Of a stretch of 64,000 bases of DNA, positions 35,828 to 44,195 are shown one piece after another. Location: the NCBI GenBank assembly GCA_028825045.1, contig JAPKAY010000001.1, positions 1-64,000 on the forward strand. The letters are read 5' to 3'. The stretch's first letter is position 1, and every line of letters begins with the position of its first letter. The notes under the pieces are model-generated. The model ran no database searches. It worked only from the letters and a program-made list of their open reading frames with translations, and was not told where the DNA came from. The position numbers and the translations under genes are program-made. The stretch comes from Halioglobus sp. GTDB taxonomy: Bacteria > Pseudomonadota > Gammaproteobacteria > Pseudomonadales > Halieaceae.

Positions 35828-36754
35828 ATGCATATGATTATCAAGCGGCTAATCAAATGGTTGGTACGCGCGATTTCGGTATTTTTACCGCAGGAAAAAG
35901 CCCACGAGCTGCAACGTTGGCGTCGTGGCAAAGAAGAGTTCTGGAAATACAAACATTGCCAATATATTTTCGCCTCCTATGGCAAGAGTGGCCGCACTTG
36001 GGTTCGCGTGATGATTTCGCGCTATTTTCAGCTGATGTATAAATTGCCTGACAACATACTTATGGGTTTCGATAATTTTACCCGCCTGAACAAAGATATA
36101 CCGAAGGTTTTCTTCACCCATGACAATTACTTGCGCGGGTACACGGGAAACGTGGATTCCAAAAAAGATTTTTATAACAAAAAGACCGTTTTGCTAGTGC
36201 GCAACCCGATCGACGTTGGTGTGTCTCAGTTTTTTCAATGGAAGTACCGCATGCGCCCGGAGAAAAAAGCCATGAACAAGTATCCGGAGCATGAGTCCGA
36301 CATTTCGGTTTACGATTTTGTGAAGGATAAAAATCAGGGCTTGTCCCACATCATTGAATTTATGAACAACTGGGCCAGAGAACTGCCGCACATTAAAGAG
36401 CTGCTTGTTGTTCGGTACGAGGATCTGCGCACCTATCCTGAGCGAGAAATGGAACGGATCGTGGGGTTTCTCGGTATGGAGGCGATACCCGAGTATCTAA
36501 AGGACACCGTAGAGTTTGCCTCGGTGGAAAACTTGCGAAAGAAAGAACAGGAAAATTACTTCTGGCGCAGTGGCAGCCGCGTGCAGGCGAAGGATGTTAA
36601 CGACCCCAATACATTCAAGGTACGCAAGGCCAAGGTGGGCGGATATCACGACTATTTTGATGACGTTCAAGTGGCGGAACTAAATGCTATGGTAGATTCT
36701 GATTTGCTTGCAGCGTTTGGTTATACGAGTGCCGAAATTGGAGCAGCCGGTTGA
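35828..36754 (+). CDS. Sulfotransferase, paralogue 4
   Basis: A 308-residue sulfotransferase. Marks are SYGKSGRTW (Lys53), catalytic His98 in FFTHDNYLRGY, RNPIDVGVSQFFQ for the 3'-phosphate, and a closing VRKAKVGGYHDYF. A short hydrophobic N-terminus (about 6-20) may sit on the membrane. ATG at 35828 has AGGGGA upstream; ATG at 35834 is possible. The stop overlaps the next start as TTGA, and that gene overlaps the third as GTGA, so sulfotransferase, GT8-like enzyme and oxygenase are made together. Closest to paralogues 2 and 3. Confidence 0.87.
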   Translation: MHMIIKRLIKWLVRAISVFLPQEKAHELQRWRRGKEEFWKYKHCQYIFASYGKSGRTWVRVMISRYFQLMYKLPDNILMGFDNFTRLNKDIPKVFFTHDNYLRGYTGNVDSKKDFYNKKTVLLVRNPIDVGVSQFFQWKYRMRPEKKAMNKYPEHESDISVYDFVKDKNQGLSHIIEFMNNWARELPHIKELLVVRYEDLRTYPEREMERIVGFLGMEAIPEYLKDTVEFASVENLRKKEQENYFWRSGSRVQAKDVNDPNTFKVRKAKVGGYHDYFDDVQVAELNAMVDSDLLAAFGYTSAEIGAAG

Positions 36755-37665
36755 CGGAAAAGTGCGTTTTTATCCACACCAATGAGCGACAGTGGCTCGG
36801 TGCGCTGGTGTCTGAATATTCTTTTCGGCACAATTCGGCTAACCCCGAAAACTTTGAAGTGAAGTTTATCCACACGAAAGATTACCCCTACCTGAGTGCC
36901 AGGGAGGGCGAGAGCTTTTTGCGCGGCGGTGTCAATCGCGTCTGGCATATGGATGATCTGCAATCCTTCACGCCGTTACGCTATTTACCTCCAAAATTAA
37001 TGAACTGGGAGGGGCGTGCGGTTGTCACCGACCCCGATGTGTTCGCCGTCGGGGATATTAATGAACTGCTTGAGCTCGACATGAAAGGAGCCGCGGTTAT
37101 GGGGCGTCACCGCTCAGCGAAAGAGGGCAAAGTGTCGCAGGTTGCCACCAGCGTACTCCTTATGGACTGCGCGCGCCTGCGTCACTGGGATGCCGAGAAA
37201 GAGTTTGGTCAATTATTCAGCTCGCAGAAGGATTATAAAGACTGGATGGTGCTAGCCTACGAAGACCCCGCTAATATTGGTTATCTGGAAGATTGCTGGA
37301 ACGACTTCGATAATCTGAATAGCAATACCCGGCTTCTACACAACACTAAACGCAAGACGCAGCCCTGGAAAACTGGTTTGCCCGTGGATTACACACCCGC
37401 AGACAAATTCAAGCACAAGCCACTGCTGGCTAGCGCTAACCGCCTGCGCGTTCGAGTCTTTGGAGAGTACGGGTTACTTGGGCGCTATCGGGAACACCCG
37501 GATTCGCGCCAGGAAGCATTTTTCTTTGGCCTACTGAAAGAATGTGTGGAGGTCGGACACATCAGCGAGGACCTCATACGATCTGAGATAAATCTGGATC
37601 ATGTGCGCCACGACGCATTCGAAGTGCTCGACCGCACACCTAAATTACGAGTGAGAGCCGCGTGA
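36751..37665 (+). CDS. GT8-like glycosyltransferase, paralogue 3
   Basis: A 304-residue paralogue of the proteins at 29316 and 31422. It has FIHTNERQ, MDDLQSFTPLRYLPPKL, the DxD at Asp94-Pro-Asp96, SVLLMDCARLRHW and LLHNTKRKTQPWKTGL. The start is TTG at 36751, inside the stop of the sulfotransferase gene (TTGA). The end overlaps the oxygenase start (GTGA). This close packing is the strongest sign that a sugar transfer, a sulfation and a hydroxylation belong to one pathway. GT8 assignment is by motif only. Confidence 0.66.
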   Translation: MTEKCVFIHTNERQWLGALVSEYSFRHNSANPENFEVKFIHTKDYPYLSAREGESFLRGGVNRVWHMDDLQSFTPLRYLPPKLMNWEGRAVVTDPDVFAVGDINELLELDMKGAAVMGRHRSAKEGKVSQVATSVLLMDCARLRHWDAEKEFGQLFSSQKDYKDWMVLAYEDPANIGYLEDCWNDFDNLNSNTRLLHNTKRKTQPWKTGLPVDYTPADKFKHKPLLASANRLRVRVFGEYGLLGRYREHPDSRQEAFFFGLLKECVEVGHISEDLIRSEINLDHVRHDAFEVLDRTPKLRVRAA

Positions 37666-38378
37666 AGTATTTGAATATTGAGACGCTGCGCAACTTAAGT
37701 TGCGAGGACTTTCGGGCCATGAAACCGTATCCTTATTTCAATAGCGAAGGTGTGCTGACAGACTCAGGCTTTCAGGATTTACTGGCAAACATGCCACCGA
37801 TGGATCTATTCGATCAAAAATTTGGTAAGGAGCGCCGCGCAGGACAGGCCCCCCATGACCGCTACTCGCTGGAGTACACGCCGGGCATGCCGGTACCCCA
37901 ACCCTGGAAAGAATTTATCGATGAGCTTTGCTCCGATGCGTATCGAAGCGAGATCGAGCGCTTGCTAGGCGCGAAGAAGGCAGAGTTTCGATTTCATTGG
38001 CACTACACGCCCAGTGGCGCAGATGTCTCTCCTCACTGTGATGCTCGCCGTGAACATGGTTCCCACTTGTTTTATTTCAACTCGTCACAAGATTGGAATC
38101 CCCAGTGGGGTGGTTCGACACTGATTCTGGACGATGGGGGGCGTTTGGATTATAACTCGGCCCCTGGCTTCGATGAGTTTGATAACTCTATTGAGTGTGA
38201 CTCGATTGGAAACTACAGCGCGCTGATAAAGCGCGGCGACCATGCCTGGCATGCCGTGCATCCAATCAATTGCCCCGAAGATCGTTTGCGTCGTGTGTTC
38301 ATCATTGTGGTCAATCCCAATAGCTTGTTCTGGAAGCTGCGCGACCGGGCTATCGGTAAGAATATCCAACGATTCTGA
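37662..38378 (+). CDS. 2-oxoglutarate/Fe(II) oxygenase
   Basis: A 238-residue oxygenase with iron ligands His125 and Asp127 in SPHCDARR and His197 in HAWHAVHPI; Arg210 or Arg211 after it would bind 2-oxoglutarate. The segment FYFNSSQDWNPQWGGSTLIL is the usual beta-helix core. It is the last gene of the overlapping sulfotransferase-GT8-oxygenase operon, with a GTG start at 37662 inside the preceding stop. Its target could be the sphingoid base, acyl chain or sugar of the same product. Confidence 0.82.
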   Translation: MKYLNIETLRNLSCEDFRAMKPYPYFNSEGVLTDSGFQDLLANMPPMDLFDQKFGKERRAGQAPHDRYSLEYTPGMPVPQPWKEFIDELCSDAYRSEIERLLGAKKAEFRFHWHYTPSGADVSPHCDARREHGSHLFYFNSSQDWNPQWGGSTLILDDGGRLDYNSAPGFDEFDNSIECDSIGNYSALIKRGDHAWHAVHPINCPEDRLRRVFIIVVNPNSLFWKLRDRAIGKNIQRF

Positions 38379-38494
38379 TAACGGCAGCCACTCTTTGACT
38401 GCGTGTTCCGGTATGCGCAACAGGTGGGCGCCACAATGTCATTTCCTGCTAAACTGCGCGCTCCGGGCGCAACAACTGGCAACTCAATCTAACT

Positions 38495-39202
38495 ATGACC
38501 ATCGATCAGTATTTTAGTGAACCCAATGGCCATATTTGTTTTACCCGAGAGCAGGGCAGCAACTTCGCCAAACACATGGCAGGGGACTTCAATCCTTTGC
38601 ATGATGCCGATGCCAGACGATTTTGTATTCCGGGCGACCTCTTGTTTTCTGTTGTTCTGGCCAAGTACGGCATTAGCCAGCATATGGAGTTTGATTTCTC
38701 AGGGATGGTGCTTGAGGGTGTGGAGCTTGTGCTTCCAGAGCCCTCGGCAGAGCTGAAAATTCAGGACACTGAAAAAAGAGATTATCTCCAAGTGAGACGT
38801 GGCGGAGACCTTAGCCGCGATGAAACGCTACTTCAAAGCCTGACTCAGGAATACGTGGAATTTTCAGGCAAGAGTTTCCCGCACATCCTGGTGCCATTGC
38901 TTGCTGAGCAAAATGTGATGATTAATGCCGCTCGTCCTATGGTGATGTATGTGAGCATGACCATCGATCTGGATACACTCGACATTGAAAGTCCGAGCCT
39001 GTGCAGCGATTACAGCAAGATTGAAATCAACGGCAGGCGTGGTAGTGTCGAGCTGGGCTTTAATTTTTTGGATCGCGATAGAATCATCGGCCGCGGCAAG
39101 AAGCGTATAATTTTAAGTGGACTGCGCGAGTACGATAAGGCGGTTATGGATGCAGCGATTGTTGATTACAACGACATAAAAAAAGCTTTTGCATTGAAGT
39201 AG
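38495..39202 (+). CDS. DUF3581 family protein
   Basis: A 235-residue protein of the DUF3581 family, common in gammaproteobacteria. The N-terminal segment REQGSNFAKHMAGDFNPLHD resembles the hydratase signature of MaoC-type hot-dog folds, and RRFCIPGDLLFSVVLAKYG follows. No export signal. The gene stands alone, 116 bases beyond the oxygenase gene, with ATG at 38495. The function is unknown; its presence is mild support for the gammaproteobacterial assignment. Confidence 0.85.
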   Translation: MTIDQYFSEPNGHICFTREQGSNFAKHMAGDFNPLHDADARRFCIPGDLLFSVVLAKYGISQHMEFDFSGMVLEGVELVLPEPSAELKIQDTEKRDYLQVRRGGDLSRDETLLQSLTQEYVEFSGKSFPHILVPLLAEQNVMINAARPMVMYVSMTIDLDTLDIESPSLCSDYSKIEINGRRGSVELGFNFLDRDRIIGRGKKRIILSGLREYDKAVMDAAIVDYNDIKKAFALK

Positions 39203-39260
39203 CCCGATGCGATTTCGATAGCACAGGTTTTCTCTATCAACTGATTGATTGGTGAGCAGC

Positions 39261-39785
39261 ATGAGCGACTATTTTGAATGCACCAAGGTGGGCCTCGAAT
39301 TTTTGAATGAGACCAAGAACATTTTTTCCGCTATTGAGATTGTGAAAGCAACGCCTGAACAAGTATTCGATGTGTTTGAAAATGCTCACTCCTGGACCGA
39401 GTGGGCGTTACCTATACAGAAAGTGGAATGGACCTCGCCACAACCCTACGGTGTAGGCACTACGCGCAATGTGCACATGGTGGGCGATATGATCGGTTAC
39501 GAGGAATTTGTAGCATGGGATCGGGGTAAACGTATGGCTTTCAGCTTTGTTGGCTGCAGCAAAAATGCCACGGAGAAATTTTTGGAAGACTATCGTGTTA
39601 CCGATCTGGGTAACGGTAGCTGTCGAGTCGAGTGGTATATGGCAATGGATGTAGTGGGTTTTTCACGACATATGATGATTCTTACACGCCCGATCATGCG
39701 ACTGGCAAATCGCACTATGTTCAGGAAGTTCAGAAAATACACTGAAGCCTATGCTGCAGGGGACTTGTCTCTCGTTACGGGCTGA
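39261..39785 (+). CDS. SRPBCC family protein
   Basis: A 174-residue START/Bet v1-like (SRPBCC) protein with the regular pattern: IEIVKATPEQVFDVFENAHSWTEW at the start, a VGTTRNVHM strand, FSFVGC, then YRVTDLGNGSCRVEWYMAMD. Such domains bind hydrophobic ligands in a deep cavity. I chose ATG at 39261, with GGTGAG upstream, over a TTG at 39249. It sits between DUF3581 and a convergent lipoprotein gene. The ligand is unknown. Confidence 0.75.
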   Translation: MSDYFECTKVGLEFLNETKNIFSAIEIVKATPEQVFDVFENAHSWTEWALPIQKVEWTSPQPYGVGTTRNVHMVGDMIGYEEFVAWDRGKRMAFSFVGCSKNATEKFLEDYRVTDLGNGSCRVEWYMAMDVVGFSRHMMILTRPIMRLANRTMFRKFRKYTEAYAAGDLSLVTG

Positions 39786-39811
39786 CAGCGTAAGGCTTCA
39801 GCCGTGCTGGA

Positions 39812-40492
39812 TTAGTCTTGGCTGTGTACTTGATTCAGCTGGGCGCGGATTTGTATGGCCCAGCTGGTAAACGCCCTGCGGACTTCTGCCAAATTTGTGA
39901 CACGGTTATTGATACCCCACAGTGTCGAGCCGGATCGAGAATTTTTCGTCAGTGCCAGCACTTCGCCAGTCTCAGAATCACTGAATGTCACCGAAACATC
40001 CATCTTCCCCGCTCCCTCAGAAAATACTTTGCTGCGGCCCGCTGGTCGTGAGCGGTAATCATCCTTAGATGCATTGGGAGCGATCCGAGTCAATATTGCA
40101 GAAATTTCAAGCACGTTGTTGCCGACGGTATCGACTAGTTGGTAGCCCTCTTGTTTTGACAACTGCTTTTCCATCGCTGCTCGAAAGTCTTCCTGGAGGC
40201 GCTCTTTGTCTGCGTTGCTAAGCTCCCAGTTGCGATTACCCGCTGTCCGAAAACTGGAGCTTGGTTGGATAATTTCCACATTATCGACTCCTAGCGGCGT
40301 TATCATTATTGCCGTGTAGATCTCGAAGTTCGCATTAGGATCGACATAAGCCTGGTCGGCACGAGAGTGATCAACGCGCACAAGATTTCCGTCTATAACC
40401 TCGACATCTGGACCTGTTTGTAGCATTGGTTTGCTCTGACAGGCGACGAGTGCCGCGGTCGCTATCAGGCTGACAAAAGTAAGCTTTTTCAT
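39812..40492 (-). CDS. DUF3313-type lipoprotein
   Basis: A 226-residue predicted lipoprotein: the signal MKKLTFVSLIATAALVAC has a lipobox ending at Cys18. The mature part is like DUF3313 proteins, with the DYRSRPAGRSKVFSEGAGKM and VTFSDSETGEVLA segments typical of this group of putative outer-membrane lipoproteins. ATG at 40492. Neighbouring genes give no clear functional hint. Role unknown. Confidence 0.75.
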   Translation of the reverse strand: MKKLTFVSLIATAALVACQSKPMLQTGPDVEVIDGNLVRVDHSRADQAYVDPNANFEIYTAIMITPLGVDNVEIIQPSSSFRTAGNRNWELSNADKERLQEDFRAAMEKQLSKQEGYQLVDTVGNNVLEISAILTRIAPNASKDDYRSRPAGRSKVFSEGAGKMDVSVTFSDSETGEVLALTKNSRSGSTLWGINNRVTNLAEVRRAFTSWAIQIRAQLNQVHSQD

Positions 40493-40584
40493 GGTGTTTA
40501 AACCTCGGTTTTGTAAAAGGACTTCAGGTCGCCAATGACCTAATTGGCCGGAGCTGCTCCATAATAGACGCTATTGGGGGGGCT

Positions 40585-42060
40585 TTAGTTCCACCCCCGC
40601 TTGTTGTCGTCCATCTCCTTGTTCTTGGCGGTAAAGGCATCGCGCAGGCGCTTTAGCTCCTGTGGATTGTGGTCAGAGGTATCGTAGGATTCACGGCGGT
40701 CACCGGCAAGGTCAAACAGCCACTCCTTTTGGGGTGCGGCAGCGCCGACAGGGACCTGGTCAGTACTATAAAAAACACCCGCAGGGCCACGGTATTTGAA
40801 ACGCTGATCGCGAACGGCGAACAGGGTTTCGCCATCGTAATAATAGAGGTAGTCATGGGGTGTGGCGGTGCCACTGGTGAGGACATTCAGGATGCTGCGT
40901 CCATCGAGCAGACGGTCTTCTGGCGCGGGTAATTGCAGCAGATCAAGTACCGTCGGTAACAGATCGGTACCCATCGCCATAGCGGGTTCGGTCCTGCCGC
41001 CAGCAATGGCTGCCGGCCAGTGTGCAATGAAGGGCACGCGCATGCCGCCCTCAAACGTGTTGCCCTTGCGGCCGCGCTGGTCACCGGCGTTGCCCAGATA
41101 CCAGGGGCCGTTGTCGGAAGTGATAATGATCAGGGTGTTTTCCAGTGTTCCGGTGCGTTCCAGTGTTGCCACGATGGCGCCTACGCTGTCGTCAATTTCC
41201 TCCAGTACGTCACCATAAAGCCCAGCCTCTGACTGGCCGCTTCGTTCCTCACGCACAGACAGAGGGTCATGCGGGAAATTGTGCGCGAAATAGAGGAAAA
41301 ACGGTTCAGCCGCGTGGGCTTCTATGAATGCAGTGGCGGCTTCGGTGTAGCGTTCGGTCAGGTAGCGCTGGTCTGCGGGCGCTTCAACAGCGATCTCCCG
41401 GTTGGCATACAGGGCAAACGGTTCCATGTCGTTGCTGTAGAGGGCCCCGAAGTAGCTATCAAAACCCATGTCATTGGGAAGAGATGGACTGCGGTCGCCC
41501 ATGTGCCACTTGCCTACCATACCAGTGGCGTAACCAGCTGCTTTGAGCAGATCGGCCAATGTGATTTCTTCTGCGGGTAAGCGCGAGTGGCTGCCGGGCC
41601 TCGTCAGCAGACGAAAGAGTAAACCTTTGGTACTGCCCGTCGGAAAAACCACATTTGGGAGCCCTGCCCTTGGCGCTAGACGCCCGGTAAGGTACCCGGC
41701 ACGAGATGGTGTACATACCGGCGAGGGCGAATGAAAGTCCGTAAGTACCACTCCGCCAGCTGCCAATTGGTTGATGTTGGGCGTGGCGACCAGGGTGTTG
41801 TCCTGGGCACCCTCTCCAATATCGCCGTATCCGAGGTCGTCATAAAGAATGAAGACAATATTGGGGCGCAAGCGGCCAGAGTCTATTTGGTGGCTGATTT
41901 CCGTAAGGTATTCATGCTTGCCTTGAAGTTTAAGTTGGTCATCCGACTGCTCGCTGTTGGCGAGCTTGTATCCCAGAAAAAGTGCGATCAATAGTGCCAA
42001 CAACAACAAAGTGCTGAAGGCGGCGGTGATCCTATGCCATATAAAAGCAAGAAATTTCAT
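40585..42060 (-). CDS. Type I sulfatase, membrane-anchored
   Basis: A 491-residue sulfatase with an N-terminal membrane segment (about residues 10-30) and no clear cleavage site. The formylglycine signature is VCTPSRAGYLTGR (Cys116 in C-x-P-S-R). Metal ligands Asp74 and Asp75 are in FILYDDLGYGD, and later marks are GKWHMGD and TSDNGPW. It would hydrolyse sulfate esters in the periplasm after maturation by a formylglycine-generating enzyme, which is not encoded in this window. The substrate may be algal sulfated glycans or steroids, or the cell's own sulfolipids. ATG at 42060. Confidence 0.88.
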   Translation of the reverse strand: MKFLAFIWHRITAAFSTLLLLALLIALFLGYKLANSEQSDDQLKLQGKHEYLTEISHQIDSGRLRPNIVFILYDDLGYGDIGEGAQDNTLVATPNINQLAAGGVVLTDFHSPSPVCTPSRAGYLTGRLAPRAGLPNVVFPTGSTKGLLFRLLTRPGSHSRLPAEEITLADLLKAAGYATGMVGKWHMGDRSPSLPNDMGFDSYFGALYSNDMEPFALYANREIAVEAPADQRYLTERYTEAATAFIEAHAAEPFFLYFAHNFPHDPLSVREERSGQSEAGLYGDVLEEIDDSVGAIVATLERTGTLENTLIIITSDNGPWYLGNAGDQRGRKGNTFEGGMRVPFIAHWPAAIAGGRTEPAMAMGTDLLPTVLDLLQLPAPEDRLLDGRSILNVLTSGTATPHDYLYYYDGETLFAVRDQRFKYRGPAGVFYSTDQVPVGAAAPQKEWLFDLAGDRRESYDTSDHNPQELKRLRDAFTAKNKEMDDNKRGWN

Positions 42061-42201
42061 ATCAGTTTAGTTCCTGATGCCGGGTCGGTTGAATCTTATC
42101 GGGCTCGGGTTGTTAGATGTGGATATTTGCACCATAGTCTGATCCACTCCAATTCTTGTCAATGTATCACCCCTTACGACCCTAATTGAAAGAGAATTAG
42201 T

Positions 42202-42966
42202 ATGAAGAATCTGCAGGGCAAAGCTATTCTTGTGTGTGGTGGCGCCACGGGTATTGGCGCGGCTACCGCTCGGCGCCTGAGTGAGGAGGGCGCGCGGGTA
42301 GGTATTGGTGATTTCAATATTGCAGGAGCTGAGTCTCTAGCGTTGGAATTGAATGCAGGTGGTGGTGACGCAGTTGCCTGGTACTACGACCAGGCTGATG
42401 AGGCGACCATTAATACTCTCATCGAAAGCGCAGTAAAGCACTTCGGGCGCCTCGATGGACTATTTGCCAATGTGGCCGACCTACAGGCGGTGTTGGTAGA
42501 CGGTGACATCCTCAGTAACGACAGCGCTCTGTGGGAACGTACCCTGCGGGTCAACGTTATTGGTACCGCAATGTTGTTGCGCGCCGTACTGCCGCATATG
42601 CTGGAACACGAAAGTGGCGCACTGGTGCTGACCTCCTCCGACGCCTCCATTGCAGGTGAGGCGGAGCGTCCCGCCTATGCTGCATCGAAGGCGGGGGTTA
42701 ATTCGTTGTGCCGCCATATTGCATCTAAGTGGGGTCGTAAGGGCATTCGGTGCAACATAATCTCCCCCGGATTTGTGTTAACTGAGCAACTTGATGCCAA
42801 TATGAACCAGGAAATGAAAGACTGGATGCTCAAGGGTGCGCGTAGTACCCGTCACGGCGCGTCGGAGGATATTGCTGGTGCGGTGGCCTTCCTGTTATCC
42901 GATGACGGTGAGTGGGTCAACGGTCAGAGCTGGCGAGTAAATGGCGGCGTTAGTTACGCTAACTAG
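42202..42966 (+). CDS. Short-chain dehydrogenase/reductase
   Basis: A 254-residue classical SDR: cofactor loop GGATGIG (13-19), NVADLQA in place of NNAG, Ser146, and the Tyr159-x3-Lys163 pair in YAASKAG. The C-terminal SDDGEWVNGQSWRVNGG is the usual closing block. It oxidises or reduces an alcohol/ketone with NAD(P). ATG at 42202 with GAAAGAG upstream. The SRPBCC gene 45 bases downstream probably shares its transcript. The substrate cannot be named. Confidence 0.88.
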   Translation: MKNLQGKAILVCGGATGIGAATARRLSEEGARVGIGDFNIAGAESLALELNAGGGDAVAWYYDQADEATINTLIESAVKHFGRLDGLFANVADLQAVLVDGDILSNDSALWERTLRVNVIGTAMLLRAVLPHMLEHESGALVLTSSDASIAGEAERPAYAASKAGVNSLCRHIASKWGRKGIRCNIISPGFVLTEQLDANMNQEMKDWMLKGARSTRHGASEDIAGAVAFLLSDDGEWVNGQSWRVNGGVSYAN

Positions 42967-43011
42967 AAGAGCGCGGGAAGGGACCGTGCAACATGGATTG
43001 AAGGAGAATAG

Positions 43012-43476
43012 ATGATTACCGAAAACAGTGTTTCCAGCGACGAAGTCATTATAAACGCCCCGGCAGAACTGGTGTGGGATGTGATTATGGATTTTGACAA
43101 CTATGGCTTGTGGAACACGTTTTGTCCTAGCATGAAGGGCGATGCCGTACTGGGCTCACCGCTTGCAATGCAGGTTGACCTAGGCAATGGCCTGCAGCCT
43201 CAGGTGGAGTACATAACGAAAATTGAACCCTGCCAAACGGTTGTTTGGTCTATGGAAAACAAACCCGGTGACCCGATCCATGCGAATCGGGCCCAGCACC
43301 TCACGCCTATAGATGAGCGCAGTTGTCGTTATGTCAGTGTGGATGAATTCAGTGGTGATATGGTGGCGCCGATGATGGAGCAATTGGGTGAGCAGGTGGA
43401 GCGAGGTTTTAATGCCTGTGCCGTCGGCCTAAAGGCACGAGCGGAAGAACTCTATCGGGCAAGTGAAGAAGAGTAA
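43012..43476 (+). CDS. SRPBCC family protein
   Basis: A 154-residue SRPBCC (polyketide cyclase/START-like) protein. The start VIINAPAELVWDVIMDFDNYGLWN is typical; strands with VDLGNGLQPQVEYITKIEP and a long C-terminal helix follow. ATG at 43012 has AAGGAG about six bases upstream. It follows the SDR gene and probably belongs to the same operon. It may bind or protect a hydrophobic intermediate. The region after it loses similarity to the surroundings (see the cassette-like block). Confidence 0.78.
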   Translation: MITENSVSSDEVIINAPAELVWDVIMDFDNYGLWNTFCPSMKGDAVLGSPLAMQVDLGNGLQPQVEYITKIEPCQTVVWSMENKPGDPIHANRAQHLTPIDERSCRYVSVDEFSGDMVAPMMEQLGEQVERGFNACAVGLKARAEELYRASEEE

Positions 43477-43762
43477 TTATGTTTGGGCTCCGTTCCCGCA
43501 TGCGAGAAAGCTCCGAAGGTGACGCATAAACGCTATCACTGAGCAGGTTCACACGCTGAACAATACCCTGGTGTTGCGGTGCCATTATCGTACTTGCCGA
43601 ATTCGTGGCTGAATGCACTCCGAGCATACTGGCGGGTATGTGCCGGGGGAAATGATAGGTGGTTAATATGTATAGCAAAAGTCCGGTGTTGGAATGTATA
43701 TACAGATTCAGTGTTGTATGGATATTTTCTATATATTTAGCTGTTAGGTTTAGAGGATAAAT

Positions 43763-44095
43763 ATGAGTGGATACATGTACCTGACCATAGCAATTTTGTC
43801 TGAAGTGGTAGCGACCAGCGCACTGAAGTCATCTGATGGTTTTACAAAATACGGTCCGAGTCTAGTTGTAATTCTTGGATACGGAATCTCATTTTACTGC
43901 TTATCGGTTGTCCTGAAAACGATACCGGTAGGTGTTGCGTATGCAATATGGTCTGGCATGGGTATTGTACTGATCACATTGTTAGGCTGGCTTGTTTTTA
44001 GCCAACGGCTTGATTTGCCAGCCTTCCTGGGAATGGCTTTAATTGTTGCGGGAGTAATCGTTATATATGCGTTCTCAAAGTCGTCCACTGTATAA
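43763..44095 (+). CDS. Small multidrug resistance (SMR) transporter, EmrE-like
   Basis: A 110-residue protein with four membrane helices. Glu14 in [15 protein letters not shown] is the proton/drug site of EmrE, and [15 protein letters not shown] is the conserved third-helix region. It would export cationic compounds by proton antiport as a dimer. ATG at 43763 has AGAGGA upstream. GTTAGGT at 43743-43749 and an attC-like palindrome right after the stop suggest a mobile gene cassette, and SMR genes are frequent integron cargo. Base use is more AT-rich than in neighbouring genes. Confidence 0.9.
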   Translation: MSGYMYLTIAILSEVVATSALKSSDGFTKYGPSLVVILGYGISFYCLSVVLKTIPVGVAYAIWSGMGIVLITLLGWLVFSQRLDLPAFLGMALIVAGVIVIYAFSKSSTV

Positions 44096-44158
44096 GCATA
44101 ACAGGTACGGGCAGCAGGGGCAGTTACATAGTGGCTACCTCTGCTGCAAGTGTTATGC
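44096..44158 (+). mobile_element. attC-like recombination site
   Basis: Imperfect palindrome of 63 bases starting directly after the SMR stop. The outer arms are GCATAAC (44096-44102) and GTTATGC (44152-44158), exact complements close to the attC core consensus RYYYAAC/GTTRRRY. The inner arms are 44111-44120 and 44138-44147, ten pairs with one G-T, around a 17-base loop. This is the layout of an integron attC site of the short type. No integrase gene is present in the window. Confidence 0.55.
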
Positions 44159-44195
44159 ATAAAAACCGCTACATCACTCAACAAGGAGATAGAAA

